Assembly: GCF_027172205.1 (NCBI RefSeq)
Contig: NC_070614.1
Span: 32,664,001-32,728,000, forward strand
DNA: 64,000 nucleotides
Direction: 5' to 3'
From: Podarcis raffonei
Lineage: Eukaryota > Chordata > Lepidosauria > Squamata > Lacertidae
The notes beneath the pieces are model-generated. The model was given only the letters and a program-made list of their open reading frames with translations. It did not search any database and was not told the DNA's origin. A program made the translations under genes and the position numbers. This document shows positions 12,041 through 20,052 of this stretch, in pieces (the stretch's first letter is position 1; every line of letters begins with the position of its first letter).

Positions 12041-15000
12041 TTATTACTTATACCACGTCCATCCAGCTGGGTGTCCCCAGCCACTCTGGGTGGCTCCCAA
12101 CAGATTAAAAACAGAATAAAACATCAAACATTAAAAGCTTCCCTAAATAGGGCTGCCTTCAGATGTCTTCTAAAAGTCAGATAATTGTTTATTTCCTTGA
12201 CATCTGATGGGAGGGCGTTCCACAGGGTGGGCACCACCACCAAGAAGGCCCTCTGCCTGGTTCCCTGTAACCTCACATCTTTGAGTGAGGAAACCGCCAG
12301 AAGGCCCTCTGAGCTGGACCTCAGTGTCTGGGCAGAATAGTATACCTTTGGGTATACTGGGCTGAGGCTATATTAATAGGGGGGGAAATGTTGAGCTTCC
12401 CTTACCCCTTTCTTCTCCATCACCATCATATGTTTCCTGAATCCTGATCTTTTCCATACAGGGATCTCTGTCACTTTCCCTTCCAATGACTTGCTGATTA
12501 AACTGTTGTTGCAAATCTCAGCTTGTGTACTTTCCCCACAGGGATTCCACTGAAGCCCATGCTGGCTCACCCAACAAGGGGAATTGGGGAGATACTAAAG
12601 CGATTTGAAGAGGCAGCTTTCACCTGTGAATACAAATACGATGGGGAGCGAGCACAGGTAAGGGTGCTAAGGATGCGTGGTGTAAGACCAAAAAGGGGAA
12701 TTCACCCCCATCCCTTTTCAATTTGTAGCTCAAGCTCAACTGTTTCCTTTCTCACAGATACACATCCTGGAGAATGGAGAAGTGCACGTCTATAGCCGGA
12801 ACCAAGAGAACAACACAACAAAGTACCCCGACATTGTCAGCCGTATCCCCAAGGTGCAGCAACATTTAGAAGTATGGGGTGAAGGGAGTGCATAACTAGG
12901 AGGGAACAGAATGTGATGGAGGCTTGCTAACACAGGGTCATCTCTATACCTACTGGGTCTCAAAAGGGAAGCTAAGCTAAATCCACTCCCTTGTTCAGGT
13001 AAAAAAGAGCACTGTGCAATCATGCATTTTGGATGCAGAAGCTGTGGCCTGGGATCCTGATTCCAAACAGATCCAGCCATTCCAGGTACTCACCACCCGC
13101 AAGCGCAAGGTAAGTGGCCTCTGCTGGATTGTTTTACAAAAATATTAATCAGGTATGGTGCACACCACAGTTATAATGAGGTGGATTATGTTTGGATTGG
13201 GGAAGGAGAGTATTGCATGTGGGAGTTGTGGCTTTGGGAATAAGAGTACCTTCCATGAATAAATTGTGCGGCATATGGAAAGAAGATTTCTCTTCTAGCA
13301 TCTGTTAGTTGGGGTGTGCAAGAGACGTGAGGAAAAATAAAACCAATAAGCAGAAACATTTCAAAGAATTTTTCCTGTGAAAATGTGTACTTCCCCTTTT
13401 CTCTGACTGCACCTTTATTCTCCAGGATGTAGAGGCCACAGAGATCCGAGTGCAGGTTTGTGTGTATGCATTCGACATGCTCTTCCTTAATGGACAGGTA
13501 AGTGTATCCAGTATTACCTGGATCTTTGGTGCTTTCAGTCATTTGTTTTCCTGATGCCCTGCTTTCGGCCTTCCTCACCCCACTGGACTCCCTGTTCTGT
13601 ATCTGCCTTTCAAAACGTGTAATTGTGCATCTTTCCAGTCTCTAGTCCGGAAACCCCTATCTGAGCGCCGGGCTTTGCTTCATGATTCCTTCAATGAAGT
13701 TGAAGGCCAGTTCCTGTTTGCAACCTCCATGGACACTAGTAACACTGATGAGATAGCAGATTTCCTGGAATGCTCCATCAAAGGTATTGTGGGGATAGTG
13801 GTGGCTCACTGTTCTCCTTGCCACTGTACTATTTCACATAAGAAGCTCTAGACTCCTGGTGAGCCCCCACAATGAGAGCCAGTGTGCAGTCATGGGTAGG
13901 AGACCCAGGTTTAATTCTGTGCTTAACACGAAGCTCACTGAGTGACCTTGAGCATGTCCCTCTTTCAGCCTAAACTATTTTATAGTATTGTGAGGATAAT
14001 AGGGGGAACCATGTGGACAGCTTAAAGCTCCTTAACAAAAGGAGCAGGATAAATAAATGTGCCATAAAGGTTGGGATAATAAGGATGGTTTGTCTCCCTC
14101 AGATTCATGCGAGGGGCTAATGGTGAAAACACTGGAAGTGGATGCCACATACGAAATTGCAAAGAGATCTCACAACTGGCTGAAGGTGAGAACAGAATCC
14201 CAGTCCAGCTTGTAGTGCCACCTGGCAAAAGAAAGTCTGCTTTAACTCGACTGACCTGAGGCAGGAGTGAAGATCCTGCCCCCTTCCTTCCCCAAATTGG
14301 CTGTGCTCTTGTTGGAGGGAGGAGGGGATCTTATTTATTTTCCTCCTTGCTTCTTCATTTGAATAAAATGTCCTTATGGAATGCTGACAATGATATTATA
14401 AGCAAAAATTCATAAAAGCAACATTATATACCTCAAATTCAGAATAAAAATTTGCATCATTTGAAAGTTCCAGACAAAGATACAAGTTCAGCCCATATGC
14501 CTGAACAGACAAGTTGCTCAACTTAGTAACTCTGTTTTCCATACCAGCTTAAGAAAGATTATCTGGAAGGTGTTGGCGACACCTTGGACCTTGTGGTGAT
14601 CGGTGCCTATCTGGGCAAGGGCAAACGTGCAGGCGTATATGGTTGTTTCCTCTTGGCTTGCTATGATGATGATAGCGAGGAGTTCCAGAGCATCTGCAAG
14701 GTAAGGCATCCCCAGGATTACCCAACTGTTAAGGACACTTGGCTTAGTGGTGCCCTGTTGCATCAAGTGCACCTGGCCCAAAACTTTAAAAAGTACTTTT
14801 GTTTGTTGCCATTTTATAAGTTAAAAGGCAGGAGGGTAGATGAAAGTAGTCTGAGAAGCAAACTGAGTGGGTCTTGCACTTCCCACATCATGTTCAGCGC
14901 ATGGGTTTGCCAGCTCTGCAAGGCAACACTTCCCTAACAGCCATGTTTCCCCTCTACTCTCAGATCGGCTGTGGATTCACAGATTACGACCTAGAAGAAT

Positions 15001-16303
15001 TCCACACCTCTCTCAAGGTAGGAGCTTTTTTCTGCTCTGACAAACTATCCTCCTGTATGTCCCTCCATGCTTGGATACAGAAGAAATTCTCATTCCCCCC
15101 ACCCCCACCTTATCGCTTTACAAGGAATTTCTATTTATGTGGAGCTAGGAGTGGCAAAGAAGGGAGTCCATCCTCCTTGGATCTGGCCTTCTGCCCTAGT
15201 CAACTATTTCTTGATTTATAGGGGAGAAACGCCAGTGTTCTGGGTCCTATGCCTAGAGAGTCTTAGTGGGCATCCAACCCTCAGCTATAAGTAGAGCCCA
15301 GAGGAAGATTGTATCATGTTGTGACAGTGACGATTGTGCAAACTCCTCTGGACTAGTCCATACAAATACTACTTATTCTAGTCTCTATATTGCAGGACTA
15401 TGTGATTCCACAGCCACGACCCTACTACCGCTGGGGTGGAACAGCTGAGCCTGACCACTGGCTAGAGGCTCAGCATGTCTGGGAGGTGAGGTGTGCTGAC
15501 TTATCCATTTCTCCAGTCCACAAAGCAGCAGCTGGTTTGGTGAGTGATTGATGGGCCATTGGTGAGAGATTGTATGTATGATAATTCTACACTAAACCTC
15601 TCAAAACTATCCGTAGGACAGGCTTAGATGCATATACTTCACTTACCTGCTTTTTGTTCCTGAACTGTCCCACCCTGGAATAAATTTGTATGAAGGGCAG
15701 TACACACATACCTTGAGTTAGGAAACTATTTTTTGTTCACATTAATCATTCTGATTAGATACACAGTGGGTAATGAGTAGGATGTAACTATTCAGGAAAT
15801 CTTTTTAATGCAAAGTTCTCTGAGAACATTAATTCAGCATGCTATATAAAGACACTCTTTAGGTTTTGTCACTGGAGAATCAAAAGACAACTAGGTGTAA
15901 ATCATTGTGCCAAACTGAAAACGTGCTAGTGAAAAACCACAAAACTTTATTGTCCAAACACAGTCAAATGCTAACTAATTTTGACCACATACTCTTTTTT
16001 TTCAGAGATTATGTGTTAAATAGGAATTCCTCATGGGATTTTGAAGCAATTGTTAATATGTAACACATCTTATTTGAAAAACATTCTCTCTATATATATA
16101 TGTTGTTGTTGTTTAGTCATGTCCGACCCTTTGTGACCCCATGGACCAGAGCACGCCAGGCACTCCTGTCTTCTACTGCCTCCCGCAGTTTGGTCAGGCT
16201 CATGTTTGTAGCTTCGAGAACACTGTCCAACCTGCACCCACAGAAGCACATTAGTTGTTCATTTGATTATAAACACACGTAGCAATTAACAGTAAATTCT
16301 GCA

Positions 16304-16337
<34 letters not shown>

Positions 16338-18615
16338 GCTTCTGTGGGTGCAGGTTAGAAAAAATAAATTTTGTAGAGAAGGTGGATGACACTTTGATCT
16401 GGCTGAAATCCATCACTTGCCTTTAATAATTTAAAGACAGGTAACGTTTCTTGGAAGATTACTTCATATTTAAGTGTGCTAACCTTGAAAGACCTTCAGC
16501 ACCCTGTTTCTAGAAGCATCAATGCCAAAGTCACACATAAATTATTATTTCTGGCACATGCTCGGTGAATGTCCTGACATCCATCATAGTTAAACTCCTC
16601 TGGGCTCTTCTGCTTAGAACATACAATTACTGTTGAACAATATTTTGCAGCTATTTACAAAGTTGTACTATTTGTCCTATTGGTAACCATACTATGTAAT
16701 TTGTGGCAAGTTATATTTTATCCATTCAAATCATGTGCTGCCAAAATTGTGGTATAGTTTGTATACTACTGCACAGTATTGTGGAGTGTGTAATGTTTTA
16801 CATAGTTTTTCATGTTTTTAGAATTTTGTAAAACATGCAAGTTTATTATGGCCAGTGGCTTAACACTGGCAAACATTTTTTCAATGTTTCGTGAAATGTC
16901 TTGTCATTGGTGCTTCAGTATATCAGATCAGAAGAAGAAGAAGAGTTTGGATTTGATATCCCGCCTTTCACTCCCTTTAAGGAGTCTCAAAGCGGCTAAC
17001 ATTCTCCTTTCCCTTCCTCCCCCACAACAAACACTCTGTGAGGTGCGTGGGGCTGAGAGATTTCAGAGAAGTGTGACTAGCCCAAGGTCACCCAGCAGCT
17101 GCATGTGGAGGAGCGGAGACGCGAACCCGGTTCCCCAGATTATGAGACTACCGCTCTTAACCGCTACACCACACTGGCTCTCAGTCATATCAGTCATAAT
17201 GTTGACTTTTAGATAGACGTTGCAATTGGTCTGAGCAAATTTTTCAGTTCTGTATTATTGGTGTATTTCATGTGTGTTCCTCCTCAGATTTTTTTTCTTC
17301 TGCAGTGTATACATATGCACGCAGACATGGATAGAAAGAGCCGCGCATATGCAGAAAAGCAGTGTCTAGATTGCTCCGAAGAGATCATGGCTTAGTTCTG
17401 GACAAGGAAAGAGTAGTCAGTGCTTCAAGTAATCTAGACACTAAAATTTGCCTCTTCAGAATTAAAATAAGTATCGCATCGCAAAAACTGTATTGCAGAA
17501 GGGCATACCCTATACTGTTTCTCTTCCCTTGCTATCCAAATCACCAAATTCTGAAATTGGCTAGAACTCCAGATAAAATACTTTGGGGGAAACTGCCTTG
17601 TACAAATGAGGCACTGAAACATCCAACCCTAAACTTCTGACCAGCAAATCTTTCCACTCCAGGTTGATGAAGAAAAGGGCATCTCCCTCCGCTTTCCCAG
17701 ATTCGTACGCATCCGTGATGATAAGAAACCAGAGGAAGCCACTGCCAGTACTCAGGTACAGTGGCGGGAGGATACATATGTATGGGATTGTAGTCTATGG
17801 GTCTAATAGTCATTGTTTGCAGACTCTGCAGAGCCATCTTTTCCTTTTACTACTCTAGTATTTAATTTCTATAGACCAGGTAAGAAGCGGGTGAGGAGGG
17901 AGAAGGGATCATCTTCAGGTTTTCTTGACAGATCTGTGACATGCAAGAGATTGGCCTCGTTTTTCTTTGGAAACATATACAGTGGTACCTCGGGTTAAGA
18001 ACTTAACCTGAAACTGTTCTTAACCTGAGGTACCACTTTAGCTAATGGGGCCTCCCGCTGCCGCCACGCGATTTCTGTTTTCATCCTGAAGCAAAGTTCT
18101 TAACCCGAGGTACTATTTCTGGGTTAGCGGAGTCTGTAACCTGAAGCGTCTGTAACCCAAGGTACCACTGTACAATTTAGGACATTAAGGAACCATCTCC
18201 CTCCAGAGATCTAAAGGTTTAGGAACACTGGGCAATATTCTAACACATTCCTTCAACACAAGGAATTCTGCTTGCACAATAGGACTTCCTCCCTCTCCTC
18301 CCCACTATGTGCCCCATGTCCTCCCCAGAGAATTAGGAGAACCCCCTGGAACTGAATTAGGGTTAATGTTCCATTGTGTAAACAGAAACCCTTGCACTGA
18401 CAGAATGTTCTCCATAGTGCTACGTTGGATTCCACCCACTGGAACTGTAGATAAGGACTAGGTAGCAGTGTGCAGGGTAACTATGGTGAATGGCAATGGA
18501 AAATGGACAGCTTTCCATAATATTTCTCTGGCTGCAGGTGGCTGAGTTGTACCGGAAGCAGCAGCAGATTCTGAATCAGCAATCAGTGGAAAAAGGAGAT
18601 GATGATTTCTACTAA
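1429..18615 (+). CDS. LIG1: DNA ligase 1, 25 coding exons (5' end outside window)
   Basis: ATP-dependent DNA ligase of the nucleus. It seals nicks between Okazaki fragments and in long-patch base excision repair and is recruited by PCNA. About 930 codons are visible in exons at 1429-1585, 1934-2045, 3095-3205, 3323-3478, 3578-3733, 4800-4911, 6894-6992, 7639-7695, 7789-7961, 8134-8300, 9425-9501, 9791-9882, 10688-10787, 11413-11498, 12542-12657, 12758-12853, 12999-13109, 13426-13497, 13639-13783, 14103-14185, 14548-14700, 14964-15017, 15396-15539, 17663-17755 and 18538-18615. Phases agree across every junction. All nucleotidyltransferase motifs are present: KYDGER (I), LDAEAVAWD (III), FDMLFLNG (IIIa), EGLMVK (IV), WLKLKKDYL (V) and [12 protein letters not shown] (VI). 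The start-codon exon with the N-terminal PCNA-binding peptide is not in the window. Identity rests on close similarity to vertebrate LIG1 recalled from memory. Confidence 0.97.
1934..2045 (+). CDS. LIG1: LIG1 exon, Ser/Pro-rich linker
   Basis: Acceptor TTTTTAG and donor ACAG|GTAGG; 112 nt, ending with one base of a codon. It encodes a Ser/Thr/Pro-rich stretch ending IPRRRT, which aligns with the mammalian IPKRRT segment and reads on into ARKQLPKR in the next exon. Confidence 0.85.
3095..3205 (+). CDS. LIG1: LIG1 exon, basic/acidic linker
   Basis: Acceptor CCTTCAG and donor AGG|GTGAG; 111 nt. It starts ARKQLPKRK, matching the nuclear-localisation-like ARKQLPKRT of mammalian LIG1, and continues into an acidic and lysine-rich stretch. 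Confidence 0.88.
3323..3478 (+). CDS. LIG1: LIG1 duplicated exon, copy 1
   Basis: A 156-nt phase-symmetric exon (acceptor TTGTGTAG, donor TTTG|GTGAG). It encodes an acidic stretch with a SUMO-consensus-like VKIE, then TTPAPPKP and an ISNFF ending that aligns with the SSFF before PRK in mammalian LIG1. The exon and its flanks are repeated 255 bp downstream. Confidence 0.82.
3578..3733 (+). CDS. LIG1: LIG1 duplicated exon, copy 2
   Basis: A second 156-nt copy with intact acceptor and donor and the same phase. It differs from copy 1 at eight bases. It can follow copy 1 or replace it without shifting the frame, so the mRNA may carry one or both. It splices in frame to the APRKAS... exon. Confidence 0.82.
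3990..4580 (+). mobile_element. L2-type LINE fragment, 3' end
   Basis: It encodes the end of a non-LTR reverse transcriptase ([19 protein letters not shown]), then a terminal segment with 'tttgcactttgg'-class 3' untranslated sequence. It is decayed, in more than one frame, and lies in the LIG1 intron between the duplicated exons and the 4800 exon. Confidence 0.75.
4800..4911 (+). CDS. LIG1: LIG1 exon with GC donor
   Basis: Acceptor TTATAG. It encodes [14 protein letters not shown]..., matching TPRKPAVKKEV of mammalian LIG1. The frame requires two bases left over at the 3' end, which only the GC donor CTG|GCAAGT supplies. A nearby GT (CAA|GTGATC) gives the wrong phase. Confidence 0.78.
5469..6152. 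mobile_element. 684-bp fold-back MITE, Tc1/mariner-like (TA target)
   Basis: The ends are inverted, starting CAGTGGTACCTCGCAAGACG and finishing with its near-complement, and TA flanks both sides. The interior is GC-rich and made of further inverted repeats (for example the GGCGGTGGG... arms near 5690 and 5950). Long open frames through it are compositional. It lies in the LIG1 intron. Confidence 0.85.
6894..6992 (+). CDS. LIG1: LIG1 exon, start of DNA-binding domain
   Basis: Acceptor TTTATAG, donor AG|GTAAGT; 99 nt. It encodes [21 protein letters not shown], the conserved entry to the ligase DNA-binding domain. Confidence 0.95.
7095..7225. repeat. Interspersed hAT-like fragment
   Basis: A degraded copy of the repeat built on 'agatgttgttggactcccaactcccatca'. 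The same motif recurs at 37017, 53834 and 58023. Confidence 0.5.
7639..7695 (+). CDS. LIG1: LIG1 exon, DNA-binding domain
   Basis: A 57-nt exon between CTGACAG and CCCG|GTAAG. It encodes [19 protein letters not shown], nearly identical to mammalian LIG1. Confidence 0.95.
7789..7961 (+). CDS. LIG1: LIG1 exon, DNA-binding domain
   Basis: Acceptor TTGCCAG, donor CAG|GTGAG; 173 nt. It encodes [20 protein letters not shown] and [20 protein letters not shown], helical segments of the DNA-binding domain. Confidence 0.96.
8134..8300 (+). CDS. LIG1: LIG1 exon, DNA-binding domain
   Basis: Acceptor TTCTGTAG, donor TCT|GTAAG; 167 nt. It encodes [20 protein letters not shown] and [15 protein letters not shown], aligned with the mammalian DNA-binding domain. 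Confidence 0.96.
9055..9330 (-). mobile_element. LINE 3'-end fragment
   Basis: A (CATT)n tail followed by a T/A-rich stretch ('taagcagtatacaaaaatggcataaaaacaattaaaa'-class), typical of the 3' end of an L2/CR1-like LINE read on the minus strand. It is in the LIG1 intron 8301-9424. The rest of that intron shows nothing assignable. Confidence 0.45.
9425..9501 (+). CDS. LIG1: LIG1 exon, DNA-binding domain
   Basis: Acceptor CTTTCAG, donor CTCG|GTGAG; 77 nt. It encodes [20 protein letters not shown], the conserved helix of the DNA-binding domain. Confidence 0.96.
9791..9882 (+). CDS. LIG1: LIG1 exon, DNA-binding domain
   Basis: Acceptor ATCACAG, donor AAA|GTGAG; 92 nt. It encodes [20 protein letters not shown] and SLTPPGQ. 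Confidence 0.96.
10191..10448. mobile_element. MITE with CCGTATTTTT ends, TA target
   Basis: Inverted ends CCGTATTTTTCACTCTATAA and ...AAAAAATACGG are flanked by TA on both sides. The interior is a long hairpin (GAAGCCAGAACAGCAAGAGG and its complement). A sister copy lies at 37462-37720. Confidence 0.85.
10688..10787 (+). CDS. LIG1: LIG1 exon, end of DNA-binding domain
   Basis: Acceptor CTATAG, donor TCTG|GTAAG; 100 nt. It encodes [20 protein letters not shown] and a following helix. The residue at the upstream junction reads Lys where human has Glu. Confidence 0.94.
11413..11498 (+). CDS. LIG1: LIG1 exon
   Basis: Acceptor TTTTCAG, donor CCAG|GTACC; 86 nt. It encodes [20 protein letters not shown] and HHCKITP, the end of the DNA-binding domain. 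Confidence 0.95.
11998..12352 (-). mobile_element. L2-type LINE 3' end with (TAA)n tail
   Basis: A (TAA)n run at 11998-12038 followed by sequence whose complement reads ...CCAGAGTGGCTGGGGACACC, the usual 3' end of this LINE class. Inserted in the LIG1 intron before the catalytic-lysine exon. Confidence 0.75.
12542..12657 (+). CDS. LIG1: LIG1 exon with catalytic lysine (motif I)
   Basis: Acceptor CCCCACAG, donor ACAG|GTAAG; 116 nt. It encodes [14 protein letters not shown] and [11 protein letters not shown]. The Lys of KYDGER is the residue that forms the ligase-AMP intermediate in this family. Confidence 0.98.
12758..12853 (+). CDS. LIG1: LIG1 exon, nucleotidyltransferase domain
   Basis: Acceptor CTCACAG, donor AAG|GTGCA; 96 nt, phase 0. 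It encodes [19 protein letters not shown] and [11 protein letters not shown]. Confidence 0.96.
12999..13109 (+). CDS. LIG1: LIG1 exon, motif III
   Basis: Acceptor TTGTTCAG, donor AAG|GTAAG; 111 nt, phase 0. It encodes [11 protein letters not shown] (motif III) and [14 protein letters not shown]. Confidence 0.97.
13426..13497 (+). CDS. LIG1: LIG1 exon, motif IIIa
   Basis: Acceptor TTCTCCAG, donor ACAG|GTAAG; 72 nt, phase 0. It encodes [16 protein letters not shown], motif IIIa of the nucleotidyltransferase core. Confidence 0.96.
13639..13783 (+). CDS. LIG1: LIG1 exon, nucleotidyltransferase domain
   Basis: Acceptor CTTTCCAG, donor AAAG|GTATT; 145 nt. It encodes [27 protein letters not shown] and [11 protein letters not shown]. 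Confidence 0.96.
13865..14080 (+). repeat. tRNA-derived SINE in LIG1 intron
   Basis: Same class as 1168-1390: 'gagagccagtgtgcagtcatgggtagg', a degenerate B box, 'gtgaccttgagcatgtccct' and 'attgtgaggataata', ending GATAAATAAATGTG. It stops about 25 bases before the exon at 14103. Confidence 0.65.
14103..14185 (+). CDS. LIG1: LIG1 exon, motif IV
   Basis: Acceptor CCCTCAG, donor GAAG|GTGAG; 83 nt. It encodes [20 protein letters not shown] (motif IV EGLMVK) and SHNWLK, the start of motif V. Confidence 0.97.
14548..14700 (+). CDS. LIG1: LIG1 exon, motif V and OB-fold start
   Basis: Acceptor TACCAG, donor CAAG|GTAAG; 153 nt. It encodes [20 protein letters not shown] (motif V lysines) and [20 protein letters not shown] of the OB domain. 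Human has Gly where this protein has Cys in YGCF. Confidence 0.97.
14964..15017 (+). CDS. LIG1: LIG1 exon, OB domain
   Basis: A 54-nt exon between CTCTCAG and CAAG|GTAGG. It encodes [18 protein letters not shown], aligned with LGTGFSDEELEEHHQSLK of human LIG1. Confidence 0.95.
15396..15539 (+). CDS. LIG1: LIG1 exon, OB domain
   Basis: Acceptor TTGCAG, donor TTG|GTGAG; 144 nt, phase 0. It encodes PDHW-like [20 protein letters not shown] and [11 protein letters not shown]. An earlier GAG|GTGAG donor at 15485 lies inside the exon and would drop conserved residues, so it was not used. Confidence 0.94.
16100..16228 (-). mobile_element. Bov-B (RTE) LINE 3'-end fragment
   Basis: Read on the minus strand it gives CATGGGGTCACAAAGGGTCG followed by GACATGACTAAACAACAACA. 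That is the characteristic 3' end of Bov-B LINEs, known from squamates and ruminants. It is short and 5'-truncated, in the LIG1 intron. Confidence 0.75.
16229..16356. repeat. 20-bp perfect inverted repeat around an (AT)n tract
   Basis: AACCTGCACCCACAGAAGCA at 16229-16248 and its exact complement at 16337-16356 flank an 88-bp spacer that ends in (TA)n. It directly adjoins the Bov-B fragment. Confidence 0.85.
16931..17183 (-). repeat. tRNA-derived SINE, well preserved
   Basis: The minus strand starts with GAGAGCCAGTGTGGTGTAGC, an A-box head, then GGTTCGCGTCTCC (B box) and a body, and ends at a (CTT)n tail. It is the best-preserved member here of the class seen at 1168 and 13865. Confidence 0.85.
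17663..17755 (+). CDS. LIG1: LIG1 exon, motif VI
   Basis: Acceptor CACTCCAG, donor TCAG|GTACA; 93 nt, phase 0. It encodes [20 protein letters not shown], containing motif VI of the OB domain. It is preceded by a 2.1-kb repeat-rich intron. Confidence 0.96.
17980..18170. mobile_element. MITE, CAGTGGTACCTCGGGTTA ends, TA target
   Basis: The left end CAGTGGTACCTCGGGTTA and the right end ...GGTACCACTG are inverted and flanked by TA. 191 bp, in the last LIG1 intron. Same family as 44281, 52159 and 59364. Confidence 0.88.
18538..18615 (+). CDS. LIG1: LIG1 last exon and stop
   Basis: Acceptor GGCTGCAG. The 78-nt coding part encodes [15 protein letters not shown] and an acidic C-terminus ending DDDFY and TAA. 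The human protein ends in a similar acidic tail. Confidence 0.95.
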   Translation: MAELYRKQQQILNQQSVEKGDDDFY

Positions 18616-18826
18616 TCCTATTCATCTGATTGTGAAAGGGTTTTTGCTGAACCCCTCTTGGAGTCAAGGTAGAATCTTGGTGCCCTCTTCAGACTTTATC
18701 TAATGAATGTACCCCAACTCTGTGGAGCTGTGGTAAAGATACAATGAGGCATGTTCTGATAAGGCCCTGCTGCTTTCCCTGCGCTCGCCCAAATGCAGGC
18801 ATATGTTGAGTTGATGATGGTCTGTT

Positions 18827-18832
18827 AATAAA
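18827..18832 (+). terminator. LIG1: LIG1 polyadenylation signal AATAAA
   Basis: AATAAA lies 212 bases after the LIG1 stop in a T-rich setting (GTTAATAAACCC). It is the only consensus hexamer on this strand between the LIG1 stop and the ATF5 3' end. Confidence 0.8.
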
Positions 18833-19296
18833 CCCTTGTATTTTTGGTAACTGCCTGTATCATTTGCTGTGCTATCTTGGGCTTTCACTCACATGACTCA
18901 TGGCAGGTGTTCAAAACAAGTGTTTATTGGTGCATAGTTGAGAAAAGGTGCAAGAAAGTAGTGCTATATAGTGTACATATGAAAAAGCCATCTCACAGCC
19001 TTGAGACTGTTGTCTGTTTCCTGATTTGGGGGACAAGTAAGGATGGGGAAGGAGAAAGAGAGAGAAAGAGAGGTACTATCCTGTCACAGCCTACCCCAAA
19101 AAACCTGAGACGATTTCCAAAACTAGCTCATCTTGGACCTTTACACATCAGCAATCCTCATTTCCTCCAAATGTAATCCATTCTCCCCCTGATTTGTGCA
19201 GAGTTCAGTAGCCCCACAACTCTGAATCTGTCTTGTATAGTTCGTCTACATGGCCCTAACCTCATGCAGGCTCCTAATTCCCAACACATCCCAAAC

Positions 19297-19302
19297 TTTA
19301 TT
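19297..19302 (-). terminator. ATF5: ATF5 polyadenylation signal
   Basis: AATAAA on the minus strand (TTTATT on +), ~107 bases after the ATF5 stop. Another lies at 18923-18928, so a longer 3' end reaching close to the LIG1 tail is possible. Confidence 0.65.
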
Positions 19303-19408
19303 CCTACATGCTTGATCTGTTCTTGTCTACTTCCTGTATCCCCATGGTTTCTCCTTGAGGCTATTATTTGGGGAAGTGGAGAGAGAATTGATACACAGCC
19401 CCCTGCCT

Positions 19409-20052
19409 TTAGGGGGAGGTGCGCTGGCGCTGACTTCGTGCCTTGTAGACTTCAATGAGAAGGTCTTTTACATACTGGATTTCTCTCTCAATGGATTCTG
19501 CTTTCTCGCGCAGCTCACGATTGCGTGCCTCCAGGGCCTGGCACTCATCCCCCAGTGCCTCATGTTCAGCCCGCTTGCGCTGACGGTACCGCAAGGCTGC
19601 TGTCTTGTTCTGGTCTCGCTTCTTCTGGCGCCGGTCCCCCTTGGGTGCTAGGGCAGATGACCGTTGTAATGGGGCATGGACATCACTGCCCTGCAGGGGG
19701 AGCTCAGCAGGCACTTCTCTGCCATAGATCTCCAGCAATTCTAAGCAGCTTGAATCCAAGGTCTGCAGGGGAGCAGGTGCAGGGTGGTGGTCGAGGGGTT
19801 GAAAACCATCACCAAAGGGGAAGTGGAAGTTCCCATCAGAGGGAGGGGTGCTGGGTGCTACCTGGTCTGGTGAGAGTGACTCCTCCAAGAAATAATCCTC
19901 CATCTGCTCCAACTCTTTCTTGAGCAGTGAGGCCATGGCCTCCAGGTCCGGAGCAGGAGGGGAGGGCAGTGAGAGTGGCGAGGGCTCCCCTGACACACTC
20001 AGGAGCGTGGCCAGGTCTGTGCGCTCCGTCATCCAGTCTGAGAAGCCATCGC
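19409..20052 (-). other. ATF5: ATF5 exon 3 (main coding exon)
   Basis: Acceptor TTTGTAG on the minus strand. It carries the activation segment, the Pro/Ser-rich centre and the whole bZIP domain, to TAA at 19411-19409. Confidence 0.95.

Noticed and set aside
15396-15485. Shorter LIG1 exon ending at GAG|GTGAG
   Set aside because: It would lose the conserved [18 protein letters not shown] segment. The donor at 15539 keeps it and keeps phase.
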